Notes: generated by a model not told the origin, from the sequence alone. A DNA stretch of 64,000 nt from Lantana camara (GCA_037501455.1 CM074858.1:20510501-20574500); one strand, 5' to 3'; shown: positions 9,739 to 21,687, counted from the stretch's first letter. Made by a program: numbers and translations.

Positions 9739-11227
9739 TGATGCCCCATATTCCCGACAAGTCAGGTATGACATCACAAATGGGTTTAGGCTGAGAGTTA
9801 TGTGACTCATATGTGTTTTAATTACTAAGTGAATGTTTTATATATTTAATTTCGTGAATTAATTGCCACTACGTGACCTATATGATTTATATGACCTTTG
9901 ACTATGTTATTTAAATTCATTTACTACTCGTATACTTGCTAAATTAATGTTTTGTTTCGATTATGCACCTATTTGAAATTATATGAAATCCTTGGATTCA
10001 ATTGAACTTTGAATTAGACCCCAATTACTCACCTACCAAAGTTTGGGGCCTAATTGAATTACTTAAATTGATGAGGATCCAAAGTGCAAATTCTTCCCTT
10101 CTCTCTCTCCATTTACTTGACACACACACCTCCCTTTTTCTTATTCTTCTTCTTTTCATTTCTCTGCACACACAAAGCTCCAAACCCTTCTCCTCTTCTT
10201 CCCCCAAAACCAATCCAAGCAAAACCAAGGAAGACAAGATTTCCAAGCTCCACTCTCCTCCTACAAGCTCAAGAAGCAAGCTCTGCATCTTGAGCTGGTG
10301 GTAACCCCATCGAAGGAGCGGTAGGAGTCATGAACCCCCATCTCATCATGTAATGAATGAATAGATGTTTCGGGTCTGCAGGCCTGACCATCACCCCGGA
10401 GGAAGAAGGTTGGATTGTATTTGTACATGAAATGTCAATACATGAAATGAATGAAATCAATGAATGAATAAAATGATTAATTGACTTGCATGATCGCGTT
10501 TTAAATCATTACAATCAAATGTTGTACACGGTCGGAGTTTGGTTAGAGAATGCGCACGCTCACTCGTCGAGCCATGATTAATATTATTCATGAATTATGA
10601 ACTTAATGGATTTAATATGAATTAGTCATAAACCCCGAGTATTTCTTAACTACTTCATGCCCTTCGCGGGAACTAACTTTAAATAAAACCTTGCTCGGGA
10701 TTTATGACTTGCATATGCATGTTTTACATATACGTATAGCTCCTGCTCACTCAGTCTTTTAGAGACTGACCCTTCTTTCCGACTTCTCAGCTTCTTGCAG
10801 GTTTTGCTAGGCGGGAGTCAAGTCTTAGTGTGGTTTTCAGTTACACTTGTATACTTGAGTCACATTTTATATTGTTACATTTTATTGTATTGCTTATTGA
10901 ATTGAATTTGATCAGGCTTGAAAGCCAATTGTTAATTATTGATGAATGTTGATTCGGGACAAGTTGCATGTTTAGTTGATCCCGTTGTTAGGAAGCATAT
11001 TGGATTTCATTTATTTTACGAATTGTTGGGCTTGTAGCCATTGTTAGAATTCATGTATTTTATATATTGCTTCCGCACCGCATTTTGGGTATTCTTGATT
11101 AAGTGGTACAAGGTTAGTTACCGCCTAGCTAGGTTGTTTTTAATTGTCACCCGTTCGCTATGAGTCCGGATCATGTATGGATTGTCCATTTCATACGTGG
11201 ACTAGACTTATGGTGCGGGGGATGTGG
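9739..11227 (+). mobile_element. 3' LTR of the plus-strand element, part 1
   Basis: Starts TGATGCCCCATATTCCCGAC, aligning with LTR starts such as TGTAACGCCTCAG...CGACC at 24111. It carries the CAGTC/GACTG hairpin at 10751-10769 and the terminal catgtatggattgtcc text near 11173. It is interrupted at 11228 by a larger solo LTR and resumes at 15083-15105, ending in GGGTACTACA. No palindromic-word array was found in it. Confidence 0.7.
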
Positions 11228-14200
11228 TGTAACATCCCGATTCTGCGACACATGAGGTACGCCACGTGTTGACTTTCTTGTGTTTTTAATTATGAGATTT
11301 TATGTTTTGCGTGGCCCTATTTTCAACTCTTTAAGAGTTGAGGGAGCTTATTTGTAATTTTCTCTTTTTAGGGGTTTTTCGGTCACTGCTCATTCAATCG
11401 AGATTTTGACCTCTTTTTTCCCTTTTTCACGCTCGGGGCATCGAAACGAGTCCGTAGACTCTAAGTTTGCCTGATTCTGACGTCGTTAGCCCCTCCTACC
11501 AATCGTTTTGCGTACGAGGACCGGGATAAAACACCCAAATCCTCGTTAAATGTGTCAGAACACGCTCAGCTCTCTTTCTCTTCTCCCGCACTCTCTCCCT
11601 AGCGCACCACACACACTTAAGGTGTGGAAACACAAACTAATCCAAACTCGGCTGATACTCGACGGAATTAGACAAATGAGTAGTCCATTTCGAAGAGCTC
11701 GATGATGCAAACATAACCATACCAAGATCCTGGCCCGACGACAATCAATGGCGGAGATATTCGTAATTTTCAGTCGCGGCTGGTGGAGGGCCAGACCATT
11801 GCGACTTCGCCGTCTCCTTAAGGCGGTTTCTGGCGGCTCTTTTTTCACAAGAAACCCAGGGTCTGAAAGGTAACTCTCCGGCGATCATTTCCTTGTAGGC
11901 GGCACCGCCATAGGGGTGGTGGCTGAGCCGCATGCGCCAGCCGATGTTCATGCAGCGGCGGCGTGCTACTGTAGCTGTGTTTTCCGCCGCGTTCCGATGG
12001 TTTTTCTTGACAAAGGTTGGTGGTTCCTACCCTTTTCCGACCTCCTGAGTTCATTTCCGACATTGATTTGAGCTAATTTTTGCCATAGGCAGTGGTTCCG
12101 GCTTGGCAGAGCTAGTGCGGATGTTGGCGCTGATTTGGGGCTTTTCCGGCTAGTTTTTTATGTCGGGCCCTTCAGAGAAGTTACTCAACTCGACGAGGCG
12201 GAGCTGTTCGTGTAGGTCTCGGTCCAAGAACTGGCCATTGGCAGTGGTCCACGGCGGCACAGTGGCAGTTCAACGCCGGTCCAAGCTCCGGTGATATTGT
12301 CCGGCCATTTCCTTGGGCATTTCGAAGTCCTCGTCACGGTTAAGATCATGCCTTTTATGGATTCGATTTTCGTTCACCTGTTTGGAAGTAATTTGATTCT
12401 GAAGATTTTGGAGTTTCATGTTGTTAGATTTGAAATTGGAGACGTTTGGCTTGGAATTTTTAGAAATTGATCGAGGATTTGGAACAAGCACGAGGAGTAC
12501 TTGCACGGGTGATTTTTTGGGTGGCGGCCGAGCGGCGGCCGGCCATTGTTCCGGTGGCTCCGGTGGCGGTGTTCCGGCGGTCTTCGGACAATTTGTCCGC
12601 CTCGTTGTGGTGAGTCCAACACTTCATCAATCAGATGCCCGGTTGATTTGTTGTGATTTATTTTGTGTAATTTGAATATATTAAATTAATTGTTTTAAAT
12701 GAATTTTTTTTTTATTGTTGTAATTGTCGATCAATATGAATTCCAATGTATACAAAATCATGTATTGAATGAAATGTGATATGTATGGATGTTTTGATTC
12801 GCAAATTGAATTCCGATATGTCGAATTTGTGTTATTTGCTTAAGTTAGAAGGGGTGTATGTGTAATTTTCCCTAAATATGTAAATTCTATGACTTCCATT
12901 AATTAAGCTTTGTCAATTGATACATAAATATGCTAACCATGATTACGTTAAGAGAAATTATTGTGCCTTGGATAACTAAACTTGAAACTTTGTAATTAAG
13001 GTTTAATCACGTAAATTGAAATCAAATCTATTGTGTAATATATAAATTTGTTATGTATTGTAGAAATTACATAAAACCTTGAATGCTTAAATAACTTAGT
13101 TATCTCTCAATTGTGCACTTTATGACTTAGTTGGAATTTGGTATGTAAATATGTGGTCTTTAAATAAATTCGTAGCATGCTATTATATGATTTATTTGGT
13201 CTTATAATATACGATTTTCTTATGAAATACGATATATGAATGTAATTTATGTGTTTTGTAAATATGCATCATATGTAGTTCATTTTGTGCGTTCATGAAC
13301 ATGCCGTAATGTCTAATATGATTTCATTGGAATATATAATGTTTTCTTTTGCATGTAATTGATATGAATTTGAACCCTGCTTATGTGATTTCATTTCTTA
13401 AGTGCTTGAGCATTATCGTGCGTCTCTGTGTGGTTGTCTGAGTCTGAGTCTGAGCCTTGTGTTGTATTTGTGTGCGCAGTTGGTACAAGTGCACCCGGGG
13501 TGGTGACAAGTGAGTCGTGCAGGTTACGGGGTAGACCATTTGCTTTGGGTTTAGCTTTGTTTAGTGCCAGGTGAGGTTAGGTTATTGTTAAACCCTAATG
13601 AAACGTGCCCTCTATGTATGCATATTACATAAACCCTATATATACGTAATATATGTGAGATATGAATATGCTAGAATCTGAATATGTTAGGATATGAACA
13701 TGCTAGGATATGAACATGTTAGAAGTATGGGTATGCTAGGAATCTGAATATGCTAAGATTATAAATAGGCTAAAATTTGGAATATGATCCTGCTATGAAT
13801 ACGATACGAGTACGCTTATGATATGCTTATGAACCCGTTATGATTATCATATGGATATGAATACGAATCTGGTTATGTCTTTGAATATGATTTGACTTTG
13901 GCTTTGATCCTGTGTTGTATGGGGTGCAGTGATTATTGGTAAGTAGCCTCGGGACGCTGAGTACTACTCCTGTGCATGATCATCGTGATGTGGGTAAGGG
14001 AGATCTGAGATGGGTAATATCCCTGTACATATTTTCCCTCTTGTTTGAATGTTTGATTCTGCTTTGCTTGGGGCCCGGTGATTATAGCTAAGGATCCTCG
14101 GGGCACCGAGTAATACTCCTGCGCATGATCATCGTGATATGCGTAAGTGAGATCCGAGATGGATAATATCCCTATGGACATTTTCCCTTTTGTCTGAAGG

Positions 14201-15077
14201 TTGTTTTGTGTATATGTTCTCGATAGGCTAGTTTGTTACGTAATCGTTTATGAAACGGGGAGTGGATTCTTAATTAATAAAATTTGGTTTTTTCGGCCTT
14301 AGGCCCAACTCTTTCTCTCCCTATATCTATTATCACGTGAGAACATGATTTAGAATGAAAAAACCACGTCTCGGTTCATGAATTCACAACTTGATATTTA
14401 CTGTGCTCTGTATACGTATGTACGCGTGCGTGTGTTGCCCCTCACTCAGTCAGTGTGACTGACCCTCGTCCCTCCCCATGTTTTTAGTTGCAGGTTTTGC
14501 TTTGGAGTTTGTGGGAGCTAGGCGATTTTGAGTCAAGTCTTCGTTTTGTTCGATTAGAGTCTCTTGTATTTGTTTAAGTCTTTTGCATACGCAAGTGTAA
14601 GTTTGATTAAGTTTGTACGACATGATTATATGTATGTACATTTATGCATTCTTTATATTATGTTATAAATTTTGGGACAGGTTAGGACAAGTTTTGGGTT
14701 AGTTGAACCCGTTTTGTTGTATGATTATTTGAGACAGGTTTCTAGTGCCAGTTGAACCCGTTTCCTTGTATGATTATTCAGGAGAGGATAGGACAGGTTA
14801 CTTAGATTAGCTGAACCCGTGCAATTGATTATGATGTATGGATTGCATTGTCATACTTGATGTATGAAAGTTTTTAAAAGTTTGCATTTCATATTGCTTC
14901 CGATTTCATGTTTTGCATCCTTTCGTTTGTACAACGTTAGGTACTGCCTAGCTTAGGCCTGGTGTTTTTGTTTTGTCTCCCGTTCGCTATGACTTGGTAC
15001 ATGTGCAGAGTCTTTGTGTCGTCACACGTGTCGGGTTATAGTGCGGGGATGTGGTGCCCATCGCTTGGGGTGCTACA
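11228..15077 (+). mobile_element. Solo LTR of a long-LTR family (3.85 kb)
   Basis: Flanked by the 5 bp duplication TGTGG (11223-11227 and 15078-15082). Starts TGTAACATCCCG and ends GGGGTGCTACA. It shares colinear blocks with the minus LTR at 56928-62127, including the text around 11385-11480 (compare 61850-62000) and the GC-rich block at 11560-12620. Other features are the CAGTC/GACTG hairpin at 14446-14462, degenerate GATATGAATATGCTAG-type repeats at about 13660-13880, and a 149 bp tandem duplication. Frames in the GC-rich block are shared because it is LTR, not because they code. Confidence 0.85.
13921..14216 (+). repeat. 149 bp tandem duplication in the solo LTR
   Basis: Two diverged copies, 13921-14069 and 14070-14216, each running from GGGGYSCRGTGATTAT through the catgatcatcgtgat core to the ttttccctyttgt text. 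The related minus LTR has a different, larger duplication. Confidence 0.7.
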
Positions 15078-15082
15078 TGTGG

Positions 15083-15105
15083 TGCCTTTCGTTGCGGGTA
15101 CTACA
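15083..15105 (+). mobile_element. 3' LTR of the plus-strand element, part 2
   Basis: The last 23 bp of the LTR that begins at 9739: after the TGTGG duplication the text tgcctttcgttgcggg continues to the terminal tactaca. Confidence 0.65.
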
Positions 15106-15479
15106 TATATTTATAATGTGGGTTTGTGATTTAATGAATTTCAAGCACGTTATAATGTGATAATTTGTACATTTTAGAAACAGCTAATACAACACAAGTA
15201 GAAGTTTTATTTTGAAGTTTTACATGGAATAGATGAACGTGATTGAAAAGTTTTGATGAAAAACCTTTTTGATTTGTTTATTAGTTTGAGAAATTTTACT
15301 TTTTAATTTGATAATTTGTAAGGATGATTATGGAATTTTGCTAGAATTTTATATATTTAATTTCATATTATTAGTTTTGTTCATTATGATTAGATTTTTA
15401 ATTGATGCATGAAAATAATAGATGAATAAAAAATAAAAATATTATTTTTAATAAAATAAAATTAGTAATTAGTTAAATA
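15106..15479. other. AT-rich spacer
   Basis: No gene, RNA or clear repeat visible. Possibly the inner part of the CACTA-derived segment that follows. Confidence 0.4.
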
Positions 15480-15841
15480 AGCCAGTAATCCATCACAAAA
15501 ATTAAAATGTATTCGAAAAAATTAGTGACCGCCAATATCAGTCACAATTTTTGACCGAACACCAGTAATCCAAAATATAAAATTTTTAGTTACCGATCGT
15601 AAGCGGTCACTGAATTAGTGAGCGCTTTGTGACTGATTCTATAAAACAAAAAAGAATTGGTTAGTGACCGTCATTTTTATATTAGTAACCGATATATCGG
15701 TCACTAATTTAGTGACTGGTATATATCGGTCACTGAATAATTAGTTGCGAGGTTTTTACCAACCGATCACTATCGGTCACTGATTGCTCACTAATGTCAA
15801 TCAGTGACCGATTTTTATGTATCCTGTCTTTTTTGGTAGTG
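15480..15841. mobile_element. CACTA transposon end with GGTCACT subterminal repeats
   Basis: Ends at 15841 in ttttttggtagtg, the reverse complement of CACTACCAAAAAA. The preceding 350 bp contain many copies of GGTCACT/AGTGACC in both orientations, typical of subterminal binding sites. The other terminus is absent. The repeat word differs from the CCGACGG word of the ends at 3729 and 29158, so this is a separate CACTA family. Confidence 0.6.
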
Positions 15842-17466
15842 TGTGCTAAATCATGTATTATGTTGTATTCGTGTGTTTCTTGAGTTGGGAGTGAAGGTTG
15901 AATTGATCCCGGTTGCTTCCCGTGGCCATTTCGTGCTTTTGCTTCATCTCTACTCATCCCAGAGCCCAATCCTGGCCATGATTGATTTATTCCCAGCCAG
16001 AAATAAGAACAAGGGAGCTGCTAGACCCAATCCTAGCCTTGACACTTTCTTTCCCGGCCAAGATTGCCTTGCAGGGGATTTCTGCACCTGGATCCCGGCT
16101 GGGACAGTTTTGTCTCCTGGCTGGGACTGTCCTAAGTGCTCTATTTACCTTGACATTTGAAAGTAGATACCTTTTGGAGTCTAAAACACTCTCATTTTTC
16201 CGGATTGTCTATATCTATTTTCATTTGGGAGTTATAACCATTTCAATTTGGTGTCGCCACATTCCCGAAAATCTGTGTTCGTCCAATTTTGAGCCTACAC
16301 TATTTTCTCATCGTTGTGAACTACAATTCGAGACATATATCATTGAAAAGATATATTTGTATAGTTTCAAACCCAAAAAACAAAACGCAATTCCAACATC
16401 TAGAACTTGAGATATTCCCATTTTTCTACAGCTTACGCATTTTCGAAAACTGTCAACTTTTGCCAAGACTTGCCAAATCCCTCCTTTTGCGTTCCTTTCA
16501 CTCCCTTGACTCCCGTATGTGATTTATATGAATTGTATGCTTGGTTTATTGATAATTATGTTATTCTTTTACACTCCATGGTCTTCAATTGCTTAAACTT
16601 GATTGTTAACTCTGTGCCTTATATGAAATGAATTCGTTTGATTAAATGGCAAGAATACGTGACCTCTTTGAGTTTAATTGCATCTCTTATATGTTAAACA
16701 AATATCATATATGTTTAAGTGTCACTTGCTTGCTAGTTGAATTAGTTATAAAGATGTTGCTATGTGTTGAGATGTTGGTATTGTTCTATGTATTTACTTG
16801 ACGTAAATGATTTCATTGTTAGCTACGTGGAACATTAATTGTGCAAATGAACACTACCATAACATAGCATATCATTTTATAATTCTCGCACACCTGTTAT
16901 ATCATTTCATATCATTCCACGATATCTCATATCAATATCGTGCGTCCTATTTGGTTTCATATTGAGTCGTATATCTCGAGTACACATCGTTTCCCTTTTT
17001 ATATAGCTCGTCTCTAGGGCGGAGAAATCATGATCAAATAGACACCCGGGATAGCTCGTATCCTTGTATCATCATCTTCCAGGTTAGGGTGTTTTCCGTT
17101 CTAGTTATGTATTAAACCCTATGACCTATATGTTAATGTTTTGACCAAAAACCTTGTTGTATATTTATATTATTTTCAAAGGAGAATCATCGAGTAAATG
17201 TTTTAAAAGAATTGAACCGTTTCCAATGTACTCAACTGAATTACAGATTCCCTACTATTTTGGTGAGAATTGCACTGCACTGTACTGTATTGTGGGCCCG
17301 GGAAAAACGTGGGATTGGCGACCGGAACGGCATCTGGCCGTCAGAAAGAACCCTTGCATGTATTACCCATTGGGAATACCTTCGCGTGACCTAGGAGATA
17401 GGGAGGCAGGGTATTCCAGAGCCGATGGGTCCCATACCATCGAAGGAGCGACTAGGAGTCATGAGC
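15842..17466 (+). mobile_element. Gypsy-type LTR fragment
   Basis: Lacks its start (cut by the CACTA end) and its 3' end (cut at 17467). Landmarks in the correct order: palindromic array 15971-16126, GTGTCGCCAC at about 16251, and a GGGCCCGGGAAAAACGTGG block with the tcgaaggagcgactaggagt text near 17440, also seen at 10314 and 29041. Confidence 0.7.
15971..16126 (+). repeat. LTR palindromic-word array (CCCGGC type)
   Basis: About six copies of a word near TCCCGGCTGGGA: 15971, 15991, 16031, 16051, 16093-16104 and 16115-16125. The last two are the best, with arms TCCC and GGGA. Less regular than the arrays at 19.9 and 55.0 kb. Confidence 0.55.
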
Positions 17467-17545
17467 CCTGTAACGGCCCAAATTTTCCGGCCGTTCAAGT
17501 AAGCACAACACGTGTAAGTTTTCGAGAGTTACAATTTATTTAATA
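17467..17545 (+). mobile_element. LTR 5'-end fragment
   Basis: TGTAACGGCCC followed by text matching the first 80 bp of the chromovirus LTR at 24111 (ttcgagagtta, then atttatttaata). After 17545 the sequence is no longer LTR-like, so only the tip of a 5' LTR remains. Confidence 0.5.
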
Positions 17546-17564
17546 CAACAGTGAGGAATTACAT

Positions 17565-17696
17565 GCTGAGATAAATCTTTCCATCACGTGCTGAGATAAA
17601 TCTTTCCATTACTACGGTGAGATAAGCACGCCACGGTTCAAGACCAATTTATAATTCAACAAATAAGGAATTACGTGCTGAGATAAATCTTTCCAT
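17565..17696 (+). repeat. Short repeats, three copies
   Basis: The 20-mer starting GCTGAGATAAATC occurs at 17565-17584, 17590-17609 and 17677-17696. The last two are followed by tactacggtga. The same tactacggtga text precedes the conserved internal word at 9038. Confidence 0.8.
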
Positions 17697-17869
17697 TACT
17701 ACGGTGACAGGTTCAATGCATCCATAAGCACGTGCATCATATGCTACTTTAAATTTATAAAATTTTAAATTTCTATATTTATGTGTGCTTTTCCGATTGA
17801 ATTTAATTGTTCCAATATATTGATTTCATTATATCCAAGTGTGTACCTGCATTGACATATTAATTCCAC

Positions 17870-18685
17870 ATGCATATTCAGTGTCTTGATTACAGGATAT
17901 CTCAAGGTTATCCTCATCATGGACGAGTGCCTAGAGTTTCTTCACGTTTACCCACTTCGGTCCAGCCTCGGGAGTTTTTCGATTCCTTGGTTTGTTTGGT
18001 TGATCAGAAGATAAAAGAATATGTTTCCTCAGTGCCACTAGCTTCATCACCACTGTCGGGCCAAATTTCCATAGCGTTTAGGCAATTTCAGAACCAACAA
18101 TCCTCAAGATCCTTCAAAGGAAATAAGGATCCCGCCGAGTCACAACTTAAGAAAATCAAAAGAGTGTGGGAGTTGGTTCCAGGTAACCTTCAAGAGAAAG
18201 TTCGAGACATCACCTCGTTGGAGGCAAGAAGGTCTAACCCTCAGTCCGGGCAAGCTTCGGGTTCAAAATTAGGGCAAAACTTTAACAAAGGAAAGCGACC
18301 TATCCCTTGTCATAACCCGGCACCCCAAGAAAGGTCTCGAAAGAAAAAGAAACAATCGCTTGGATCGAGTTCAGGAGCTTCACGTACCCCAGTTTCAACA
18401 ACATCTTCCGGGAAGCTTCTTTGCAATTATTGTGGACGTGATAACCACACTTATGAAGGTTGTAGAAAACGGTTGGGATTATGTTTATACTGTGGGAGCG
18501 ATGAGCATCAAATAGACACATGCTTAAAGTGGCGAGAAAAGTCTATTAGGGATGAAAGGTTTCTTGTTCGAGCCCGGGAAGGTGTTCATAAGAGGGGTAT
18601 GCAAAATGCGAATGTGAATCCGGTCAGGAAAGAAGAAGGTATCAATTATATGCATGACACAACCAACGGTGAACGGTACATTTAA
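17870..18685 (+). CDS. Gag-like ORF with two zinc knuckles (non-autonomous gypsy element)
   Basis: A 271-residue open frame. The N-terminal 70 residues are not recognisable as capsid. The middle is basic (residues about 85-175, rich in K, R, Q, S). Two tandem C-X2-C-X4-H-X4-C knuckles follow, CNYCGRDNHTYEGC and CLYCGSDEHQIDTC, at about residues 186-220. The paired-knuckle layout, with a KRLGLC linker, resembles gag of plant chromoviruses. No protease or pol follows; the next features are a stem-loop array and the 3' LTR. A splice acceptor-like ttgattacag ends at 17895, so the true start may come from a spliced leader rather than the ATG at 17870. All knuckle ligands are present, so nucleic-acid binding may be retained. 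Confidence 0.55.
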   Translation: MHIQCLDYRISQGYPHHGRVPRVSSRLPTSVQPREFFDSLVCLVDQKIKEYVSSVPLASSPLSGQISIAFRQFQNQQSSRSFKGNKDPAESQLKKIKRVWELVPGNLQEKVRDITSLEARRSNPQSGQASGSKLGQNFNKGKRPIPCHNPAPQERSRKKKKQSLGSSSGASRTPVSTTSSGKLLCNYCGRDNHTYEGCRKRLGLCLYCGSDEHQIDTCLKWREKSIRDERFLVRAREGVHKRGMQNANVNPVRKEEGINYMHDTTNGERYI

Positions 18686-18849
18686 CCATGCATATCACGT
18701 GCATCATGAATCTTATTACTATTGTATTTAATTTCTTGTCCGTTGCAAATTAGTTAATCACAAATGGTACTTATGTGATTAAAATGGTTTCACTTGCGTA
18801 TATAACATTTATACGATTATTTCTACGATCTATTCCCTTCGTGCATAGT

Positions 18850-18976
18850 GAGAGACGGGGTTCTCTCCTTCTTGGGAGAGACGGGGCTCTCTCATTTCTT
18901 ACCGAGAAACGGGGTTTCTCATTTCTTATTGAAAGACGGGGTTCTTTCATTCCTATTTAAGAGACGGGGTTCTCTT
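18850..18976 (+). repeat. Tandem stem-loop array H2 (5 units)
   Basis: Units at 18850-18867, 18876-18893, 18904-18920, 18931-18948 and 18959-18976, with a nearly constant loop ACGGGG. The arms change together: GAGAGACGGGGTTCTCTC, GAGAAACGGGGTTTCTC, GAAAGACGGGGTTCTTTC, AAGAGACGGGGTTCTCTT. Same relative position as H1 (after GGTGAACGGTACA, before the polypurine tract). Confidence 0.85.
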
Positions 18977-19030
18977 ATGGCTTGTGCATCATTTCAAAAC
19001 TTGACAATGGACCTGGGGACCAGGTCCTTT

Positions 19031-19054
19031 TAGGGGGGGGGGGAGAGAGAGAAT
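19031..19054 (+). promoter_or_regulatory. Polypurine tract
   Basis: A run of about 11 G followed by (GA)n directly before the LTR start at 19055. It would prime plus-strand DNA synthesis. Confidence 0.75.
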
Positions 19055-21687
19055 TGTAACGCCCCGATTTTTATTTATTAATATCTTATTTTTAAAATAA
19101 TTTTATAAATTATATTTTAAAATACTTTCACGAAATTTTATGAATTTATATCAAACTGAAAATTTCCTTCATGACTCGAAAATATTCATTTCGTAAAATA
19201 TTCACCGAGTATGATTTAATTATGAAATTGTCCCTACTTGATTTTCTTCCTAACCTTTAGGGACTTAATTGCATGATCTTTCAAGGACCTAATTGATCAT
19301 ATCTCAAAATCATATATCCTCAATTGCATGACTTGAGTTCTTGGAGGATTAATTAGCAAATGTTGGCATTTCACACATTTCCAAGACATGAATCACGTAA
19401 TATTGCTTCCATGATCTTCCTTGGTCATTCTATCATCAAATTCTCCCAACATATCCACTCTCTTGTTCTCGATTTCTTCAAGGAAAAATAAGGAAGAGAT
19501 TTTCATCCTTTGCATCAAGAATTTTCAAGAAATATTCCAAGAATTAGAGCTTAGTCATCATCATCATCCATCTTCTTCATTTCTTGTTCTTCAAAGGTGA
19601 TTGTTGCATGAATTCATGATTCTTGATTATATATGAACTAGCTAGGGTTTGAGAGTTATGTGCTAAATGGATTATTGGGTGATCAAGGCATGAATATGTG
19701 ATTATGGCAAGATTTATTCATGAAATTTTGCAAGAATTTGAGCTTGAATGATCCATATGAGCTTGAACATGAAACCTTGAATTCTTGATGGTTTTCCATG
19801 TTTTATGTGTTTAAGTGTTATATTATCATCTTATGAACATTTATGCATGAGTAGTACCAGAAATAATAGCATTTGGGGGATCAAAATTGGAACTTTGTTG
19901 CTTGGTTGTTCTTTCCCGTAGCTTTCCCCTGTTTCTGCTCTGTTTCTTTCAGTTGCAGAAACTGGGAACGACCGTTCCCAGCCTCAAGGCATTGTGGGAA
20001 CGGGCGTTCCCACTCTATCAAATGAAACTAGGCGGCCGAGCCTGGGAACGGCCATTCCCATTTTGGCCTCGATGCCGGAAGGGCCGTTCCCAGCTAAAGG
20101 CGCGTTTTTAATTTAAAAACATTCGCGCGTTTTGAAGGGCCACGGGAACGGCCCTTCCCATTTACAAAGGGAACCCGGAACGGCCGTTCCCGTGCGTCTG
20201 ACAGAACAAAACTTTCTGCACAAAATTACATTTTTAGCCCCATGATCCGATGGTTCTTTTAACCCCGAATTGCTATTATATGATTGAATATATACTGAAA
20301 CAAGATGTTTTCATGCCACATTGTGATTTGCACGTCATCTCGTTGCATTTTCGCCGTTCGTCATATTTGGTGCATTTAGACTCAAGTCTCACGTGTACAC
20401 GTCTATTTTGCACAGACCAGCTTCGTAGTGACGAGGAGCAAGCCCCGTAGGCCGTGCCCTACTTGACTTTTGTCGGTAAAGGTGAGGTTTAATTGTTAGT
20501 ATATAGAGCCCGTATAACCTTTATGTGGATTTCAAGCCAAAAGGTATATATATACTTATTTCTAATGTTTTCTAAACTTATACACAATTGTAAGCAAGTT
20601 ATGTATCATGATTGATTGATCGTGTTTGGCGAGTAAAGCATGTCACGTTGGGCCCGAGGGTAGTAGTTTGAGCCAACCTGGAAAGCATAGGCTGACGGGT
20701 AACTCGAACCTTATCCTCACCACATTTGGGGTCACCCCTGAATCCACTAGGAGATTAGTGGAGGAAGGAGCTCCGGGCTTAGGGATTCATGTACCCTCTG
20801 CTCAACGAGATTGGATGGTGGGGCCCTGCAATCCCACCATCACCGGAGGAAGAAGGAGACTGGGGACGGGTCTGGCACCACGGATTGTCCTCGGGTTATT
20901 GTCATGATTGCATGTATTGATTGTTCTGCCTGATTACACCTCCACGACTGCACGATAGCTTAATTGCATGATCACTTATTAAAAGATAAAGCAAGCATGT
21001 ATTGTACACAGTTGGAGTAAGGTTGGAGATTGCCCTCACTCGCCGGGCCACGTACTACACGCATTGAAACATGAAAACGAGTAAAGTACTTAATATTGGT
21101 AGTTGTAATCTCGGGCGAGTTTATGTGATTGTGAACTTATATTACTTTTAATTATAAAACCTTACCCGAGGTTATAACTTGCATGTTAATTGCGCTAATA
21201 TATATATTTATGCTCCTCACTCAGTCTTCCATGGACTGACACCCCACCTTTCAGGTTGTCGCGGTCGTGTGCTAGGCGGGAGTCTGAGTCGTGTCTTGTC
21301 TTCCAGCCGGGTTTAGCACTGCACACATTTCCATGATCTTGCTTTTGTCATGTCCTGAGTTAGTACGTTATAGTTCTTGGTATATTTGGGGACTTTTGCT
21401 TGTATGATACATAGTAGATGATAATGTATTGGTATCTATTGGTATCTATTAGTATTTATATCATTGATGTAAATATGGTACCTATATGTATTTATGAATT
21501 AATGCTTCCGCTTTTAACTTTTATGTCTTAGTTTTGTAGTGCTTTGGGGTATAGTCCCGCCTAGCTCGTCCTTTCTTTTATTTGTCACCCGTTCGCTATA
21601 GGTTAGTTCATGTACGGATTGTCCATTTCGTATGTGGATCGGCCTATAGTGCGGGGGTGTGGTATCTCTACGTATAGGGGTGCTACA
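19055..21687 (+). mobile_element. 3' LTR of the non-autonomous gypsy element (2.6 kb)
   Basis: Starts TGTAACGCCCCG right after the polypurine tract and ends GGGGTGCTACA. It carries the palindromic array (19963-20192), GGTAAAGGTGAGGTTT near 20474, the CAGTC/GACTG hairpin at 21221-21239 and the terminal catgtacggattgtcc text. It joins chromovirus pol directly at 21688. No matching duplication is visible at 17467, so the locus has been rearranged. Confidence 0.8.
19963..20192 (+). repeat. LTR palindromic-word array (GGGAACG type, 6 copies)
   Basis: TGGGAACGACCGTTCCCA (19963-19980), GTGGGAACGGGCGTTCCCAC (19994-20013), TGGGAACGGCCATTCCCA (20043-20060), GGAAGGGCCGTTCC (about 20077-20092), CGGGAACGGCCCTTCCCA (20143-20160) and CCGGAACGGCCGTTCCCG (20175-20192). 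Spacers of about 14-50 bp are not conserved. Confidence 0.9.

Noticed and set aside
11555..12675. Frames in the GC-rich part of the 3.85 kb LTR
   Set aside because: They recur in the minus LTR at 60660-61900 only because both are LTR copies; the two versions differ by frame shifts.
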